A stretch of DNA of 64,000 bases from Trichuris trichiura (GCA_037903355.1 JBAJFE010000011.1:310001-374000), one strand, 5' to 3'. Shown: positions 34,501-48,678, counted from the first letter of the stretch. Notes: generated from the sequence alone by a model not told the origin. Made by a program: numbers and translations.

Positions 34501-37491
34501 GAGAAAACGCGCGCAAGTTCACCTGTTGCTTTGTCTGCCGCTCAATTGTTCTCGTCAACGTATTACCAATCATACACAAATAATTTGGTCAAATTGCCCA
34601 TTCAAATTGACAAAAGATCGTATGTTGACTTTACGTAATTGTGGGCTGTTCGGCGATAAGTATTGAAAAACGCGCAGCGCAACGTTTCTTTCAGAATTGT
34701 ACTCTCTCCCGAGTCTTCGCCATTCAAAATTGTATTTTTACATTTATTACGTTATTGCAAAATCAGCGAGCCGAAATTTTTATTTGCTTCAAAATAACTT
34801 AATCACCTATTTTCAACAATGCGATCCCGCTTGTCGCCGGGATTTTTCTCAAAGCTGACGGCGCAGCTTTTCAAAATAAAATTTGTCAAGCTTGTTGGTA
34901 AGCTTAGCTTCGAAGGGACTTTTTTGCCTTAAAGTTACTTCATTGGGTTCATTTATTTTTATCGATATTTAACAGCGCTTGCAGTGAAAGTCCTCGTTAA
35001 CCTATCGATCAGAAAGGGATACTGTCTGTTTTAATACAACTTGTTCGATAAGAAAATTACAACCAAAGGAAATTCCGAAAATGACGAACAGACGTCGCTT
35101 TTTTGAAATTTCCGCTCTGTACAGAGAATAATTCATTTTAAACGCCTAAGAAAGGGGGAATGCTTATGTGCGTGCGTTTCTTAGGCGAACACTTCCTTGT
35201 CTTCTTTTTCCTTTTAAAGAAAATTCAACAGTGGTCAAAATGCTAACTTTATATTGTCGAGTGGGAAGAAGGGTGGAAGTTATATTGTCGGGCAGTCGGG
35301 TGGAAGAGTAATTTTGAAATAGAATTCCATCGCCCGTCTGAGGCGGTTTGGAATAGCAGCGTTTTTTAACTGGAAGCTGCGCTGTCGCTTGTCGGTAACT
35401 TTGCAGCCCGCAATTTTGCGGCCAAATCCAGCAATATGGTCCATTCGCAAGTTTGCAAAAGCTTTATGTAATCGAAAAGCGCTTCGCTTTTATTGCATTC
35501 CATTATTCTGATCGTGGTAGCGATTACTATTATTATTGTTTACAGAATGGATTGTCAAATGTGACGTAAGTGTATTGTATCGAATGTCACGTTCAGCAGA
35601 AATGCGTCAGACTTTATTTCAAACCGCCTTTTGCAGTTTCTATCTGTTTTAGTTGCTCAACAGGTTCATCTTGGTTTTTGAGCGGTTTTTGTCTACAAAG
35701 AAAAACTTTTCTGCTCGCACCTTTTTCTCAACAGTTTTATGCGCTTTTTTTGAGGAACAATGTCCTTTATGCTTCTTAGTCCCAACGCAGAGCTTCGCTT
35801 GCAGATTCACCTGCTTAATTCACGGTTTGCCATTGTTGTGCGGATAAAATATTTTTCGTCGAAACGTATTTAGCGACGCTTTAAAGTTTTGTCAGCTTTT
35901 ATTGACATTCTTGAGGTAAATCCGGTATAGTCATACTGTAGGTTTGCTAGTCGTCCTCTTCTGCTTTTACGTAAGCTTAAACGTAAATATAAGGCTTGCG
36001 TTTTAGCTGAGGGCTCGGCGAAGGCGGTACAAGATAGTCAGCATAGTCGCAAGTAAAGGCAGAACGCAAAAGTTGCGTATTTCACGGAAACGAACCTGCA
36101 TTTCTTAGTCGGAGGGACGCATTAAAGAAAAGGCTTCCTTTTGCGTCAGATGTTTATGTGAAAGAATATTCTTGTTTTATGGTAAAACGTTTTCAAGTGT
36201 GGTTAATGTTATCTGCATTTACTGTCAATAAAGCTGCAGTTTTGACGATTTGGTTATTAAAAGTTAAAAGCGCTTAGCTCCAATATAGAGTGGGAAGCAT
36301 TAAAGCTGCTTAACTATAGCTGAGTTATCTTCTGCTGCTAATTCTTTAGTAATCAGCGTAGCGAAACGGCAAACATGAACATCAATTAATATACTGTAGG
36401 AGATTTTGAAACGATAGCATTGTTCTTGTGGTTACCGCTTAGCATGTCTGTACGGCTTTTAATGTTTCTATCGCATAAAAGTAAAGCAAACAGGTATGTT
36501 TATTTTTTATTATAGCTTATGATGAGTTGCTTTAACTTATTATTGCTATCTTCGTCAGCCCAACTGTTTAAGCAAGCTAGTTGATCATTTTCCTTCATTT
36601 GTCGACAAATCTTTGGCAGATTGCCAACCCACAAGTGGAATGGCAACTTCATTGGTTTGCTGTCACTTCGCGCCTGAAAGCGCATTCGAATAACCCCGTT
36701 CCTAAGCACAACAAAAGGGCCCTATTCACTTTTCTTCGAAGAGACGTTTCACAAAGCAAATAGATGGCTTTTGGTTTCAAGTGGAATCGAGTGTTGCTGA
36801 GAAGAAAGCAGATCTGTGGTTGCAACTGCTCCGGAGAGCTTGCGCTGGCTAATGAGATAATTGCTGTCGCGAACGAAGCAGACAAGCCAGTCTGCAGCAA
36901 GTTGTCTGTCGTCCTTGCACAATAGCACAGTTAAGACTTGGCCCGACAACGCCGCGCACATTGGACATCAAGCAAAGCAGACCATTTCGTTAGCATTGCG
37001 CGCGTGAGTGAAGGCTAGTAAGTAGAGTGCTTAAATGGGCGAACGCAAAATGGTCTTCGTCACGCAGACGTCGTGCCACTTGTTTTGGCGGTTTTGTTTC
37101 TGCAAGAAACGTGTTTGCGCCAAGTTGCCAAGTTGGAAGATTTTGATCGCTGCTCTCATTCTGTTTTTTGAATGTCACTTCGGAAAGGTTAAAAGCAACA
37201 ATGCGGTGATTGACATTTTGAGCCAATGATGGATTACGAAAGCTGATGACAAATGGCTCGCCCATGTTTGCTCGGAAGTTCGAATGATCGTAAAAAAGCC
37301 GTGCTGATTTTGCCAACCTTTTTCAACGTATTCATTATTGCGTAACTACGCGCACTTCATCATTCCTGTGCAGGTTAGAACTTAGCGCCGTATGGCACTT
37401 GTTCGTTAAGCCTTATTTGGAAGTTGCAAAAGCCATCGTTGTTTGGTCTTGGCTCGTTGTGGACGTGGAGAACGCTGAGCCTAATAAGAAA
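34501..37491. other. Divergent intergenic region, WAP gene (-) to transporter A (+)
   Basis: No gene was supported. An imperfect local repeat of tatattgtcg...gtgggaag occurs at about 35251-35308. A pyrimidine-rich acceptor, ttcctgtgcag near 37374, may be the trans-splice or 5' UTR acceptor for transporter A. An in-frame upstream extension of transporter A from 37399 is open but unlike the starts of B and C. Confidence 0.45.
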
Positions 37492-39963
37492 ATGCTTGAC
37501 AAGTCTCAGGAAACGATCGACTACAGAGACTTGGAAAAATACCTTTTCTGCGGGCTGTACCAAATAATTGTGGCCATTATATACCAAATTGCTAGCTTCA
37601 TTTTTGGTTTCAATTTGATCTTCATGCCATTTATGATATTTGAGCCTACATGGCGATGCGACTCGCCTCGTAACACTTCGTCCGATTTATTCAATGGATC
37701 GTTGTCTAGCGATCGCTGCGCAATGCTCCGCAATGGAGAATGTTCTGGTCCCACCTGGTACAACGTCAGCTTCCACTCCATCGTTTCCGAGGCATTTTCT
37801 GGAATGCTGAGCTTTAAAGCATCGGTGACCGTTTTTGTTTCAGTGGGATCTCGTTTGCGATAAGAAGCACATTGTATACGATATACTGTCCATACAAATG
37901 GCCGCTCTGCTCCTTGGTACACTGTTGATAGGCCGCATGGCTGATCGTTTCGGCCGGAAGCCTGTACACTACACGCGGGAAAGCGCCTTTTCGGTTGACA
38001 GACTGAATCGTCATTTTCAGGTGTTGCTCTCGACTATGATAGGCCAAGGGGTTCTCGGTATTGCTACCGCGTTTGCGAACAGTTGGCAAGTTTTCGCTAC
38101 GTGCCGATTTTTTGCGGGTCTTTTTGGAGCTGGGCTCATGTCCGTCGTTGGGGTCTACGTGGTGGAAAACGTCAGCAAAAGCAACCGTTTACTCATCATA
38201 GCCATTGGTAGGTTCCTTTGTCAGTCCCGCTCAGTCTTTTTTTTGAAATTTAAACTAATTTTTGCCGCTTCTGAAAATACTGTTCAGTGTAAGCTCTCCT
38301 TGCTTAGTGTATACTTAACATTCATTTTTGTATTTTAGTGTCAAAGCGGGAGTAGATAAGTAGTCTGTCATTTGCTAAAACCTGTTTTCAAGTTGACTGG
38401 TTCCCTTGCGAAGAGTTTATTTTTATTAGTAGGTGTTGTTTTTTTATCAGCAAATTTGCTACCTTACGCCCGGTCACAAATCGCATGCGTGCTGTGGATT
38501 GTAACCTTCTTTTCAGCTTACATTCGTTCAAACTTTTGAATTAACTATTCGCAGGTTGTCACACTTACTGTAATGTAAACAATATGCAAATTGAAATTGC
38601 TCTTATTGTTGAAAACTACTTTGATGCAGGAGGTGTGAACATCGGAATAGCGTTTTCTTCCCTTTTGGCTTTTGCCTTTCAACATTGGAGACCCTTATCG
38701 ATTGCAGCCAGTAGTTTTGGTTTCGTCACCGCCCTTCTTTTGGTGTGAGTCCGTCCAGTTGGGTACCGAAATTATTTATTCCGAGTAATCGCAGAGGTAC
38801 ACGCGAGACGCCGCGTTGGCTCATTCAGCATGGCAAAACGGAAGAGGCTAGAAAGTCCTACCGATATATTCTTCGTATAAACCGGAAACAAGCAGAGCAG
38901 ATGACCGACGAACAGTGGGATACGTTGATAGAATATGCGCAGCGGCGAAGTGGTAAAAGGCCCACCTTCTGTGACTTATTTCGTAGGAGAGAACTTTTCA
39001 CTCAGACAGTCGTGCTGTCCTATTCCATGTAAGTTCAGCGTGCAGTTTGGTTAACGGAAACAAATTTGCATATTAGGTTTGTTATGAAGTTGGTGTCTAG
39101 CTTGTTAATGTTCTCAATGGACGACTTGGTTGGCAGCATATATTTAAATTCAGCCATATATGGTCTTTTCAATTGGTTGGGAGGCCTTGTGTGCAGTTTC
39201 GTCGACAGAATTTTCCGGTATTCTTTCTTCGTGTTGCAATTTCCACATTGGTTCCAATGCTCAATGCTTCAGACGATTTGGCAGAAAGCACATGGTGGGC
39301 ACACTACTTTCCGTCGTTATTGTATGCATGCTCTGCATGACTCTAGAGAAGTGGCTTGGTGAGCCTCTTTTTGTCCTCAACACAACGTTGGCAAAGGCAA
39401 AAGTGGGTTATGCTGTTTTGCAAATTCAGAATTGAACCATCATTCGCTGCAAAGAGCAGTCGTCTTTGTTGCGGCTTTCGCATCGTCGCCGTTGTGGATT
39501 TCACTTAGTTTGGTCATAATGGAATCCTTCCCGACGGCATTGAGGTAAATCCACTTGGCGAATATTAAAGCCGCCAGTGACTATGCAAAGCAACGATTGC
39601 TGTGAGGTTTGCTTCCCTTTGGCAAATTCCTTAGAAAGCACTGTCGCGCGCTTAGCGGACGTCATTTTTAGAAGTACAGTTTCGGGAATTAGTTCCACGC
39701 TGGTCAACGTTGGCGGACTTGTGGTCCCTCAGTTGCTGTGGTGGGTAAGACCTAAAGGTGTCGCGTTGCAAAGTTGCAAAGACAATTATTTCGAGGGTAC
39801 AATTTGGAAACCTATTCCTTGGATTGTAGTTGTAGTTGCGGCTGTGAGCTCGCAGCTTACCTTCCTACTGAAGATTTCCGAAACGAAAGGTAAGCCGTTG
39901 ATGGAAGGGATTGGCCATAGAGATGAGACGTTAGCGCCCCCTAACATAGAGTTGAAAAAATGA
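37492..39963 (+). CDS. SLC22-type organic ion transporter A
   Basis: Multi-pass plasma membrane carrier of the organic cation/anion transporter branch of the MFS; substrate unknown. Ten exons: 37492-37791, 37844-37963, 38021-38207, 38630-38744, 38795-39028, 39077-39217, 39273-39358, 39430-39544, 39672-39744 and 39796-39963. Total 1539 nt, 512 aa. Features: TM1, a large glycosylated extracellular loop with Cys and N-x-S/T sites, SIVSE|WDLVCD, MFS motif A GRMADRFGRKP, ETPRWLIQHGK in the central loop, and SETKGKPL at the end. Intron 1 begins with GC instead of GT. The start is the ATG whose following residues align with those of B and C. It is the first of three tandem paralogues. Confidence 0.87.
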
Positions 39964-42900
39964 TTCTCGAACACATTTCCAGTTTGTCAATTTGCTTAAC
40001 GAAAGGGTTGACGTTGTGAGATTGCCAAACTTTCGTTAGCATTTCCTTTTTCTTCACTGATTTATTGCAATCGTTTGCTTGCCTGATTGGCGTAACTTTT
40101 CCTTCTCCTTGAATCGTTTCCATAATCTTCTTGGCTGAAAGCTGTTTGTTCGTTTCGCTGCTTCGAGCTCCATAGCGACACGGCGGAAATTCCGCCTTTA
40201 AAATAAAGGTTGAAATGACGTGTTTAAATCAGGAAGGCGTCCATAACGACTTTCACCTTAGTCAACGACAGTTGAATTTCTTCCATCTTTTGAGGGGGGC
40301 TAATAATTTCAATATAATAATCTACTTTTGCCAGCATGGCGTTTACTTAATTCGTACGCATGCAAAACTGTGCGTAAAAGATCAACTAATAATGCGTTCA
40401 GAATTAACGGAAAAGAGAAAGGGTTTTAGAATCTTCAAATGAAGCTTTTAAATCATCTGTCCACAAGAAATGTTCAGTACTTTTCTGTATGTATCATTGG
40501 TGGTGTAAACAAACTTAATCTTATGCACTAAACTGTTGAATACTTTTTGCCGCCATTATCTAATCATAGTAAAGATAAGAGCGGTAAACGAGGTGAATGA
40601 CTGAGATATCAACGTTTGTGCTTTCCAAGCGCGAACTGTTCCCGCTTAGCGTCGGAAGTGGGGAAGTCTGATAGTTCTGTAGTTGAAAGTGAATTTTTTA
40701 GCGTAAAGCATGTTCAGAAGTTTACTAGGCATACTGTATTAATAATTTAAATTTGTAACGAGTGGATTCGACATCTTCTTTGCAATAACGCGCTAGTCAT
40801 AAAAAAAAGGCAAGAAAAGGCTGCTTGTCTGAAACGCGAGCGACTGTTTTGCGTTCCTTTTAAGCTTGGCTACTTTGTGTAAACTTCCAAACTGCATCTC
40901 TACGGCAAGTTTCTTTGCCGTTTTTTACACTACGTAGATTCTGGCCACTGAGAAAAGAAGATACTGCAGAAGAATGCGCAGAAGAGTACAGTTTGGAACC
41001 AACGAAATCCTCTCGTTTAAGCAGAAGACGTCATAGAAGCAAGTAAGTTCAACATAACCCTATCTTATTATTCATTAATGTACATCTCGTTTTCGTATAT
41101 ACTTCGCGTAAACTGTCGCTTCGTCACTGTGTTCGAAGCGAGTTTGAAAAGAAATGTTGAGCTGAGCTTAACCAAATTTTCCGCAGAGATGTTCACTTAT
41201 TGCTTTTTAAAGAAGCGGTGCGAAGTTTGCTATTGTCAGTCCACGTAGCTTATGGTTTTACTTCCATTAATATGCGCCATTTTCTTCGCCACGATGCGCG
41301 AATGAATATTTCCAGATTGCTTGAATATATTACTCTAAATAATTTCGACGTTTTGGTCAATATTTGGCCATGCTGAAAGGAACTAGATTGCGCGTAAAAA
41401 GTATCAGAATTTTAAATTGCTAAGCTTATGAACATCGATCCCGAAATTTTATTAGCCATACATGCTTAGGATCTGTAGCATAATTTTCCAGTTACTTCAT
41501 TGCCTTTCTGGCGGCAGCAATCGAAAGGCGCGGGAGGAAAGACACCAATCCTCCTATTTAAAATATTAAAGGTTTGCTCATCGTTCGCAGTAGTTAAGCT
41601 AGAAGAACTTTGCGACAGGTAAAGTTAGAATAGTTCAAAAAAATCCTCCGAAATTCAAAACAAAGCAAAATGAACTTTGCAAACGAATTCGAATTAATTG
41701 CACCAAGTCAAGTCCAGTTTAAAATTATTTCACTAATACCCTAAGTGAATGTAGTGTCATTTTGTGCAGACTTTTTTTATTAACGATAGTACAGTTCTAA
41801 GACCGTGTTGTGTTCATCTGCGTAATGTAGCAAAACAGACAAGTTTGGTTGTCGTTTGCCTTTACATGAATGAGCGCAATTAAGTTTTGAGAAGTTTTAA
41901 CGCTGAGCCCGAATAATATACGTATTTTCCATTTCCCCTTGAGCAATGTCTGCGCCTACGCCTGCATTTTGCAGCGCATGTATGGGCTTTAACGGGTGAA
42001 ACTACTTGTAGCGACTGGAAATTTGAACGACCAACACGTTCGCTTTTTTTAAAGTGATACTACTAGTACACACTGTACGCTCGTTATTTCAAGCATGAGT
42101 TAATTACTTCTTTTCCTTAGGAATTTCTAGAACGAAAATTGCGCGTTGTTTTTGCATGCGAAAACCGCTAGGCGAAAAGGTTTTACGCGTAAAAACTCGT
42201 TCAGGGAAAACTTGAAAAGCAAAAATTTTTTATTCAATGGTCACTTCCAATGATAGACCGCATGGATGCACGTGGGTTTTGGGTCAAACTTGTTTCAACT
42301 GGCCCGCGGTATTTTTTGTCATTCTTGCATGTTAATTTCGTCGTAAAAAATTCAACTACGTACGTGAAGAATGAAGCGGCGAGGTGAACTTCAATTTTTT
42401 TGGAAACGCGGAAGGAAATTTTTGCCAAATGGAACGTGAAATTCAATTTGTTTTCCAACCATCGTCAAAGCGCAACGCGATCCAATCAACGAGTGCGCAA
42501 CAGATGGCGTCCAAACACTTTTTTGGCCTTGGCTATTTTTCATCTCTTTGCTCAAACGTGGAAATCTCTCACTTACGAGATATGTCGATTTCTCTCTCTC
42601 TCTCTGTCAAGTTCAATTGTTTATTTACGTCCGCAGAATGCGATTGTTTCAACTTTTCTCCAAACTTATTCGCGTGATAGCATTGCTTAAAGTCAACGAA
42701 TTCAAATTGAACCCATACGCTGCATTAGGGTTATATCGAATGACGTCCTGAATTATTCCAACGCACGATACAAAAAGAAGCAAATTCCATTTTTGAAAGA
42801 AGCAAAAGATGTCAATGATGGACGCTCACTGCTTGTTGTGAGATGTGCTATCTATCGAAGGCAGTTAAAACGTAAACAGTTATCCCATCGTGGTAATGTT

Positions 42901-43138
42901 TGGAAAGTTCAAGTGCAGAGAGAACCTTTCCTGCCGGACCTGTTGTCTAAAAAAAACTGATGGAAATCCGGTTGATGAGACCCCTCTTGATTTGTGTGTG
43001 TGTGTATGTGACAATGCGCAGATTCTCTGTCAAACGTATAAGTGCGCGCACGTTTCTTTCTGTCCGCAATTATCTTTGTCAGTGTTCCACCTGAAGCGCA
43101 CACCGCCGCTACTGACCAACGTTTGAACGTTTTCAGCA
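39964..43138. other. Intergenic region between transporters A and B
   Basis: No gene supported. A CT microsatellite lies at about 42589-42606 and a GT run at about 42994-43006. The acceptor gttttcag ends 2 nt before the ATG of transporter B, probably a trans-splice or 5' UTR splice site. Confidence 0.5.
42589..42606. repeat. (TC)n microsatellite
   Basis: About eight to nine perfect TC units. Confidence 0.85.
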
Positions 43139-45409
43139 ATGGCAGACGAGAAGGTTGAAGTAACGCAACCGTTGCAACGGTCTAAAGGGTCCAATGCAAA
43201 TAAGGATCTGGAAAGCCTTCTCTTCTTTGGTCCATACCAAATTGCTGTATTGATCGTCTATCAAGTGGCGACATTCACTTTTGCCTTCAATTTGCTTTAT
43301 ATGACCTTCGTCGGATGGGAACCGTCATGGCACTGTCAAGCTGTTAACGAAACTGCCCAACTTGTCAACACGACTTTCGTTGATCGTTGCCAGAGGCTTC
43401 AAAATGGTCAATGTCCGAATATTACTTGGTCAAACATGTCTTTCAGCTCAATCGTTTCTGAAGTATATACTGTTGGTCCATCAATACGGGCTATGCTTTT
43501 TCTTTTTTTTCAGTGGAATTTGATCTGCACCAATAGATACGTCGTGTACTTGATAATAACAATTCAAATGGTCGGTTTGCTGTTCGGCGCACCCTTGATG
43601 ACTCATATTGCCGATCTCTGTGGGCGCAAAAGTGTACGCTTTCATCCGACAAGCTTTAATAATCAACCATAAGGTTGGTTATCTTCAGACTCTTCTAGCA
43701 TGCATAGCGGGCCAAAGTGTTTCGGGTATTGGGACAGGTTTTTCACCTACCTGGCAAGTGTTCGCAGTAAGCCGCTTTTTCGTTGGTCTTTTTGGAGGTG
43801 GGCTGATACCTATAGCGGGTGTTTACCTGGTCGAAAGTGTCAACAGAAACAATCGAATGTTATTTATGTCTTTTGGTAAGTTGCGTTTTTATACCTACCG
43901 CTTTTTTCCTCAGAAAGTTGCAATTGTCCGGTTTGGTAAATCGTAGGAAAATGTTGCCTGAATATAAGTCCCAGTTTTATTTTCGTTCACTAATTTTTCT
44001 CAATCAAACTAACGTGAACGCCCGTCTACGCGCTAGAATGATATTGCCTTCCCGCGAGAAAATGACGAAACATAATTGATCAACTTGGCAGTTTGTCTAT
44101 TTCCTACTATAATGTAATAGAATACGCCTTATTCGTAGGAGGTGTAAATATGGGATTTCTGTTGTCCGCCTGCATGGCCTTCCTTTTTCAACATTGGAGC
44201 TCGTTGACCATTGCGGCCAATAGCTTAGGCTTTGTAGCCGTTTTAATTCTTGGGTTTGTCTGCTCCAATTGCGTAGTCAGTTTTTTGTCCAATCGGCTGT
44301 CGTAGATTTGCGAGCGAAACTCCACGCTGGCTTATACAGCACGGCAAAGTGGAGCAATCAAGAAAATCGTATCGTTACATTCTTCGTATGAATCGAAAGT
44401 CCAGCGAGCAAATGAACGACAATGAATGGGAAGCGCTGCTAATCCAAATAATGCGACATACTAACAGAAGGCGTTCTTCCTTCGTCCATCTTTTCCAAAC
44501 AAGGAAGGTTTCCTTGAGAACGGTAGTGTTAACATTTTCAATGTAAGTATAATCCCCCAACTGTTCGTCTTGTTGATAACAAAGTCGTACTTGCGGCAGA
44601 TTCGTCCTTAACGTAATCACTACTGTGCTCATGTTGTCAATGACCGACCTTGCGGGTAGTATATATCTGAATGCAATGATATATGGATTTGTTCTTTGGG
44701 GCAGCGCAGTTTTGAGTAGTTTGGTTGATCGATTCTTACGGTAAGCTTCCCCGTTAAGCGTTGCTTTTTTTCGACGAGTTGCTCCATTACGTTATCTTCA
44801 GTTTTGTCGGAAGAAGATGTATGATTGGCTCGCTACTTTCCGTTATATGCATTTGCCTATTGGCCATGTGCATTTCTAAATGGCTTGGTAAAATTGTCCA
44901 TTTTATCCTTTCCGGCATGACGGTTTGTGTAACTTCAATGTTTGCGTTTGCAGAGTCGAGCATTTACATGCTAGAAAGTGTTTTCGTTTTTGTCGGAACA
45001 GCAGCGACCTCTCCAATGTGGGTGTCGCTCTCTTTATTAATTTTTGAATCCTACCCTACCACGATGAGGCAAGAAGAACATTTCTTTTATTGCGTATGTA
45101 TTGATTGTTTCCTTCGTAGGAGCATCGCAGCTGGGTTTACTTCCATTTTTTCAAATATTGGCGGCGTAGTCGCTCCCCAGCTGCTCATAATGGTGATGTG
45201 ATGCAAACTGTTAAGCGGGAAAATGCAGGACCCACTTTTAGGCTCAACGATGGAAGCCCATACCTTGGCTTGTGCTTGCATTTATGTCACTTGCGTTTAT
45301 GGTCAGTTTTATGGCGGTAGTTCCAGAAACGAAGGGTCGACCGCTCGTTGAAGAATTTGATGACGGGCGCAAGCTAAAGTTAGCTTCAAAAGAGGCGGGA
45401 AATACTTGA
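43139..45409 (+). CDS. SLC22-type organic ion transporter B
   Basis: Second tandem paralogue, 521 aa. Exons: 43139-43462, 43514-43633, 43689-43875, 44139-44253, 44306-44542, 44600-44740, 44802-44887, 44954-45068, 45120-45192 and 45242-45409. Exons 2-4 and 6-10 have exactly the same lengths as in A. Landmarks are FNLLYMTFVGWEPSWHC, an extracellular loop with NET, NTT and NIT sites, SIVSE|WNLIC, IADLCGRKS (MFS motif A without its usual Arg), ETPRWLIQHGK, TSPMW, and PETKGRPL. Intron 8 starts GC (AG|GCAAGA) and is 51 nt, so it can also be read through in frame. Substrate is unknown; the altered motif A suggests divergence from A. Confidence 0.88.
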
Positions 45410-48400
45410 GCTCCTTTGCTCTCTCTCTCTGCATCATATGCAATTTATACATTTAGCGCAACTGAGAATTGTTTGTTGGAGGTGAGTGGTTTGGATGGAC
45501 TTGCACTGATGCGTATGAATTGTTGCACCGCCAGCTTGTTGTTCAAAATTGAGTTTGAGCCGTTTAGTATTAATGAGCGTTAATGCAAAACAAAAATTCT
45601 GTTTGTAGTTTTTGTACTATTGTAAGTCTTGGCGATCTATCAATGACGAAATGATTAGCCTCTTGAATTGACTGATTGGTAGGTGTGTCGCATAGAAGCG
45701 GTTTTGCTAACTCCGTAATGCTGAAAATAAAGCAGTCTTACTAAAAGTATGGATTATTTAGGCACGCGATAATTAATGTGTTTTTCTCTGATCAGTACTT
45801 TTTATCCTGTTAGTTGTAGAGCGACCTATTTTTAGATTGTGGCCAACTTTTAGGCAAATGCTAATAATGCGCATAAACGCATAGGGTGGTCAGCTATGTC
45901 TTCCGAGTTGCGTCAAAACTTTTTCCCTATTCCCATGAGCACTGCGCTTCAGAGGCTATTCGCATAGTTATCATATTGCTACGTAACTCATTTAGCGGTG
46001 CAAAGATTCTGATTGAACTTTTAGCACGCGAATGGTCTGCATAGAGAGATGATAGTATGTGTAGGATGTTTAGTATTGTTGTTCTATTCAAATTTTTCTT
46101 TTTGAAAAGCTTGTTAGATTGCTAGCTTCCTAGCTCAATCGATTGTAGGGAAGTGGGGCGTTACAAACTTTAAAGGTACATCCTATGCACAGTGAAATAA
46201 AGTTTGGAGAGAAAACCCATTGTTCAATCATTTTGCATGAGATGCTTTCCATGCGTTTTGCGTGCACCGTTTGTTCTTTTGAAGTAAACATTACGTTGTT
46301 CTAAGACTTATATTTTTTAAATACGTTACATCTTTGTACAGTTGACCACGTCACGATTTAGAACGGCATTTTGTTTCGTTAACTCTTTCCGATTTATTAT
46401 TCGAACAAAGACAAAGACATTGTCTGCCATTATTTTCAGCCGGTGATTTAGCATAATCTGCCTACATTTTGTTTAAGATCATTTGAACACATTGTCGCAA
46501 CGATTGCTTGATTATAATTTCAATAGTCTGTAGTTTTTTTTCATCAAAAGTCCGTTCCACTCTAATAGCGAACGGTTGATCCGCAAAAGTGGTCAAACTA
46601 TTCTACGAGCTTTGCTTAGCGTTCGACTTGTCTAATAAACGACCTATGTCTAACTTTTAAGCTTTGCAGCCAATCTAGTTTCAATTTCATTATTTAATGA
46701 ACAATACTTTACTTGCGAAAGGAGAAAACTCTGTCGTGCATATGTGCTAAAAGTAAAGCGTGTTTTAGGCTTTTTAGACCTATAAGGTAGCGGTCAGTTG
46801 AATGTTAATACGTGTAATGAAGTTTTCACAAAACAGTTATATTTTCCGCTAACCGTACGTACGTGTCGTATTTTACGGTGCTTAATTCGTTAGCAAACGG
46901 CTGTGTCGGAGCCTCTTCAGTTTAGATGGGGAGGCAGTTCGTTTTACTTTGTGCGAAGCCACTTTGTTGTGTTCAGGTGGGAAACTGAGTATGAAGAATG
47001 TGAAATAACCGTTTCTTTTAGCGACAATTCTGTTGGTTATTTATTCAAGTTAAATTGGAAAACTTGCCCGGAACCTTGGCTGCTGTTCAACTTTTCCACT
47101 ATTAGTTGTAGAAGCGTAGTAATAGTGGAAATTTCTTCATGACGAGGTAAGCGATTTCAATGAGGTTCTTTTAATGCGGCCTTACAAGTGCAAATATAAT
47201 TTTTCAAACAAAATGGAGAAAACAAAGCGACAAGTGGGGATGCTCTGTTGGTTGGACAATGGCTTCACGATAGCGTATAGGACGACTGAAGTGAGGTAAC
47301 TTTTTTAAAGACCTTTGTTAGCAAGCTTACTTAGACACTTCGCTCTTAGTATTAACCTGAACACGTAATCGTAACTACTGCTTTCAAGGTGTTGTAAATT
47401 TCCATACATTCTTCGCTATTCTGTGCGATTACTTGCGTTTATAACTGAATGAAATTAACGTTTATTGTGGAGCTGTATTAATTGATGTTTAAATAGCATC
47501 ATGCAATTTGCCTATGCGTTACTCATAAAAACAACAACAAAAATAATAGGGTGTACAATTGTGTTTTATTTTGAAAACGTAAACGACAGCATGCCCAGTT
47601 TTTCTTTTATCTTTGCGGTTGATGGGTGCGTATGTAAACTTCAAGTTGATGCATACAATGAAGTTAAGGCTTGGGCCAGTAAATTTTTATTTATGAATCA
47701 GAATACGATTCAGTGTTAGAACTTTTCTGCTAAAGTGCAGTTGCTTATATTAGTTTTGAAGTTCACCTCCTAAACCGGCATAGTCTATAGGTGACAGGAT
47801 TGTCGATTAAGTGGCTAAATGCATCATATCATCTTAATTTGCTGAATGAACTAACCCTAAGTCTCTAACTGGAATAAGCGTTTTTATTTTGTCTTTCTGA
47901 CGCTGAAAGATGAAGAAAGCATTGCTTAAGGAAGTCCCTGACCAAACGAATTATTAAGGGATGACGTCATTGTTTATATACTCAAAGCTTACGTTGATTT
48001 CAAAACTTTACCTGAACTGATGCAAGTTTAATCAAAAGTTTATAAGTCCGCTGATCAGTGATCGCGTAAGCAGCGGCAGATTGTTTAGTCGTTTTGTTTA
48101 TAATTAATCGTTTAGTTATTGATTTATAATACTTCTCGCTAATGGGTGCTTAGTAATGGTCCTTCGTCTTATTTTGTTTTTTTTCTGACGACCCGAAGCG
48201 TTTTAAAGATGCTTCTTTTTTGCTGAAGACGTAACATGAGTTATTTCAAACGGTACGGTCAATATGCTCGTATTTTTACAGCTAGCTGGGTCATTTGGAA
48301 TGCCTAAACGATCGCACCCTTTACTAGATTATGCTAAAGACTTTTGACGGCACCTTTTACCAACCGCATTAATTCTAGGCAAGCATTAATGTTCTTAAGT

Positions 48401-48588
48401 TCGTAAGACAACCTACCCGCGTGATTTTTTGAAGAATTATCATGTTAATTTTTCGGTGGAAAAAATTAATGAAAAGCAGTTGAATTGCGTTAGCTTACTT
48501 TGGCACTCAGGTTAATGTCTCACGCGGAAACTTGTATTTTGTAAGCCGATGAAACAATTTCGCACGTTCCTATTCTGTTTACGGAACC
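45410..48588. other. Intergenic region downstream of transporter B
   Basis: aataaa signals near 45726 and 46196 could end transporter B transcripts. ORFs at 46903-47142 and 47501-47719 (+) are open but not recognised and not joined by a convincing intron. Confidence 0.45.
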
Positions 48589-48622
48589 GATGATGATGAT
48601 AATAATAATAATAATAATAATA

Positions 48623-48675
<53 letters not shown>

Positions 48676-48676
48676 G
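48589..48676. repeat. (GAT/AAT)n microsatellite, left flank of foldback
   Basis: Three GAT units then some 25 AAT-type units with one interruption. It mirrors the ATT tract on the right flank. Confidence 0.95.
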
Positions 48677-48678
48677 TT

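Noticed and set aside
37399..37491. N-terminal extension of transporter A
   Set aside because: The extra residues do not match the starts of paralogues B and C; the internal ATG at 37492 aligns better.
39745..39795. Retained 51-nt segment in transporter A (open frame)
   Set aside because: Transporters B and C have an intron at the same place, and gtaaga ... cgag fits splicing, so it is treated as intron.
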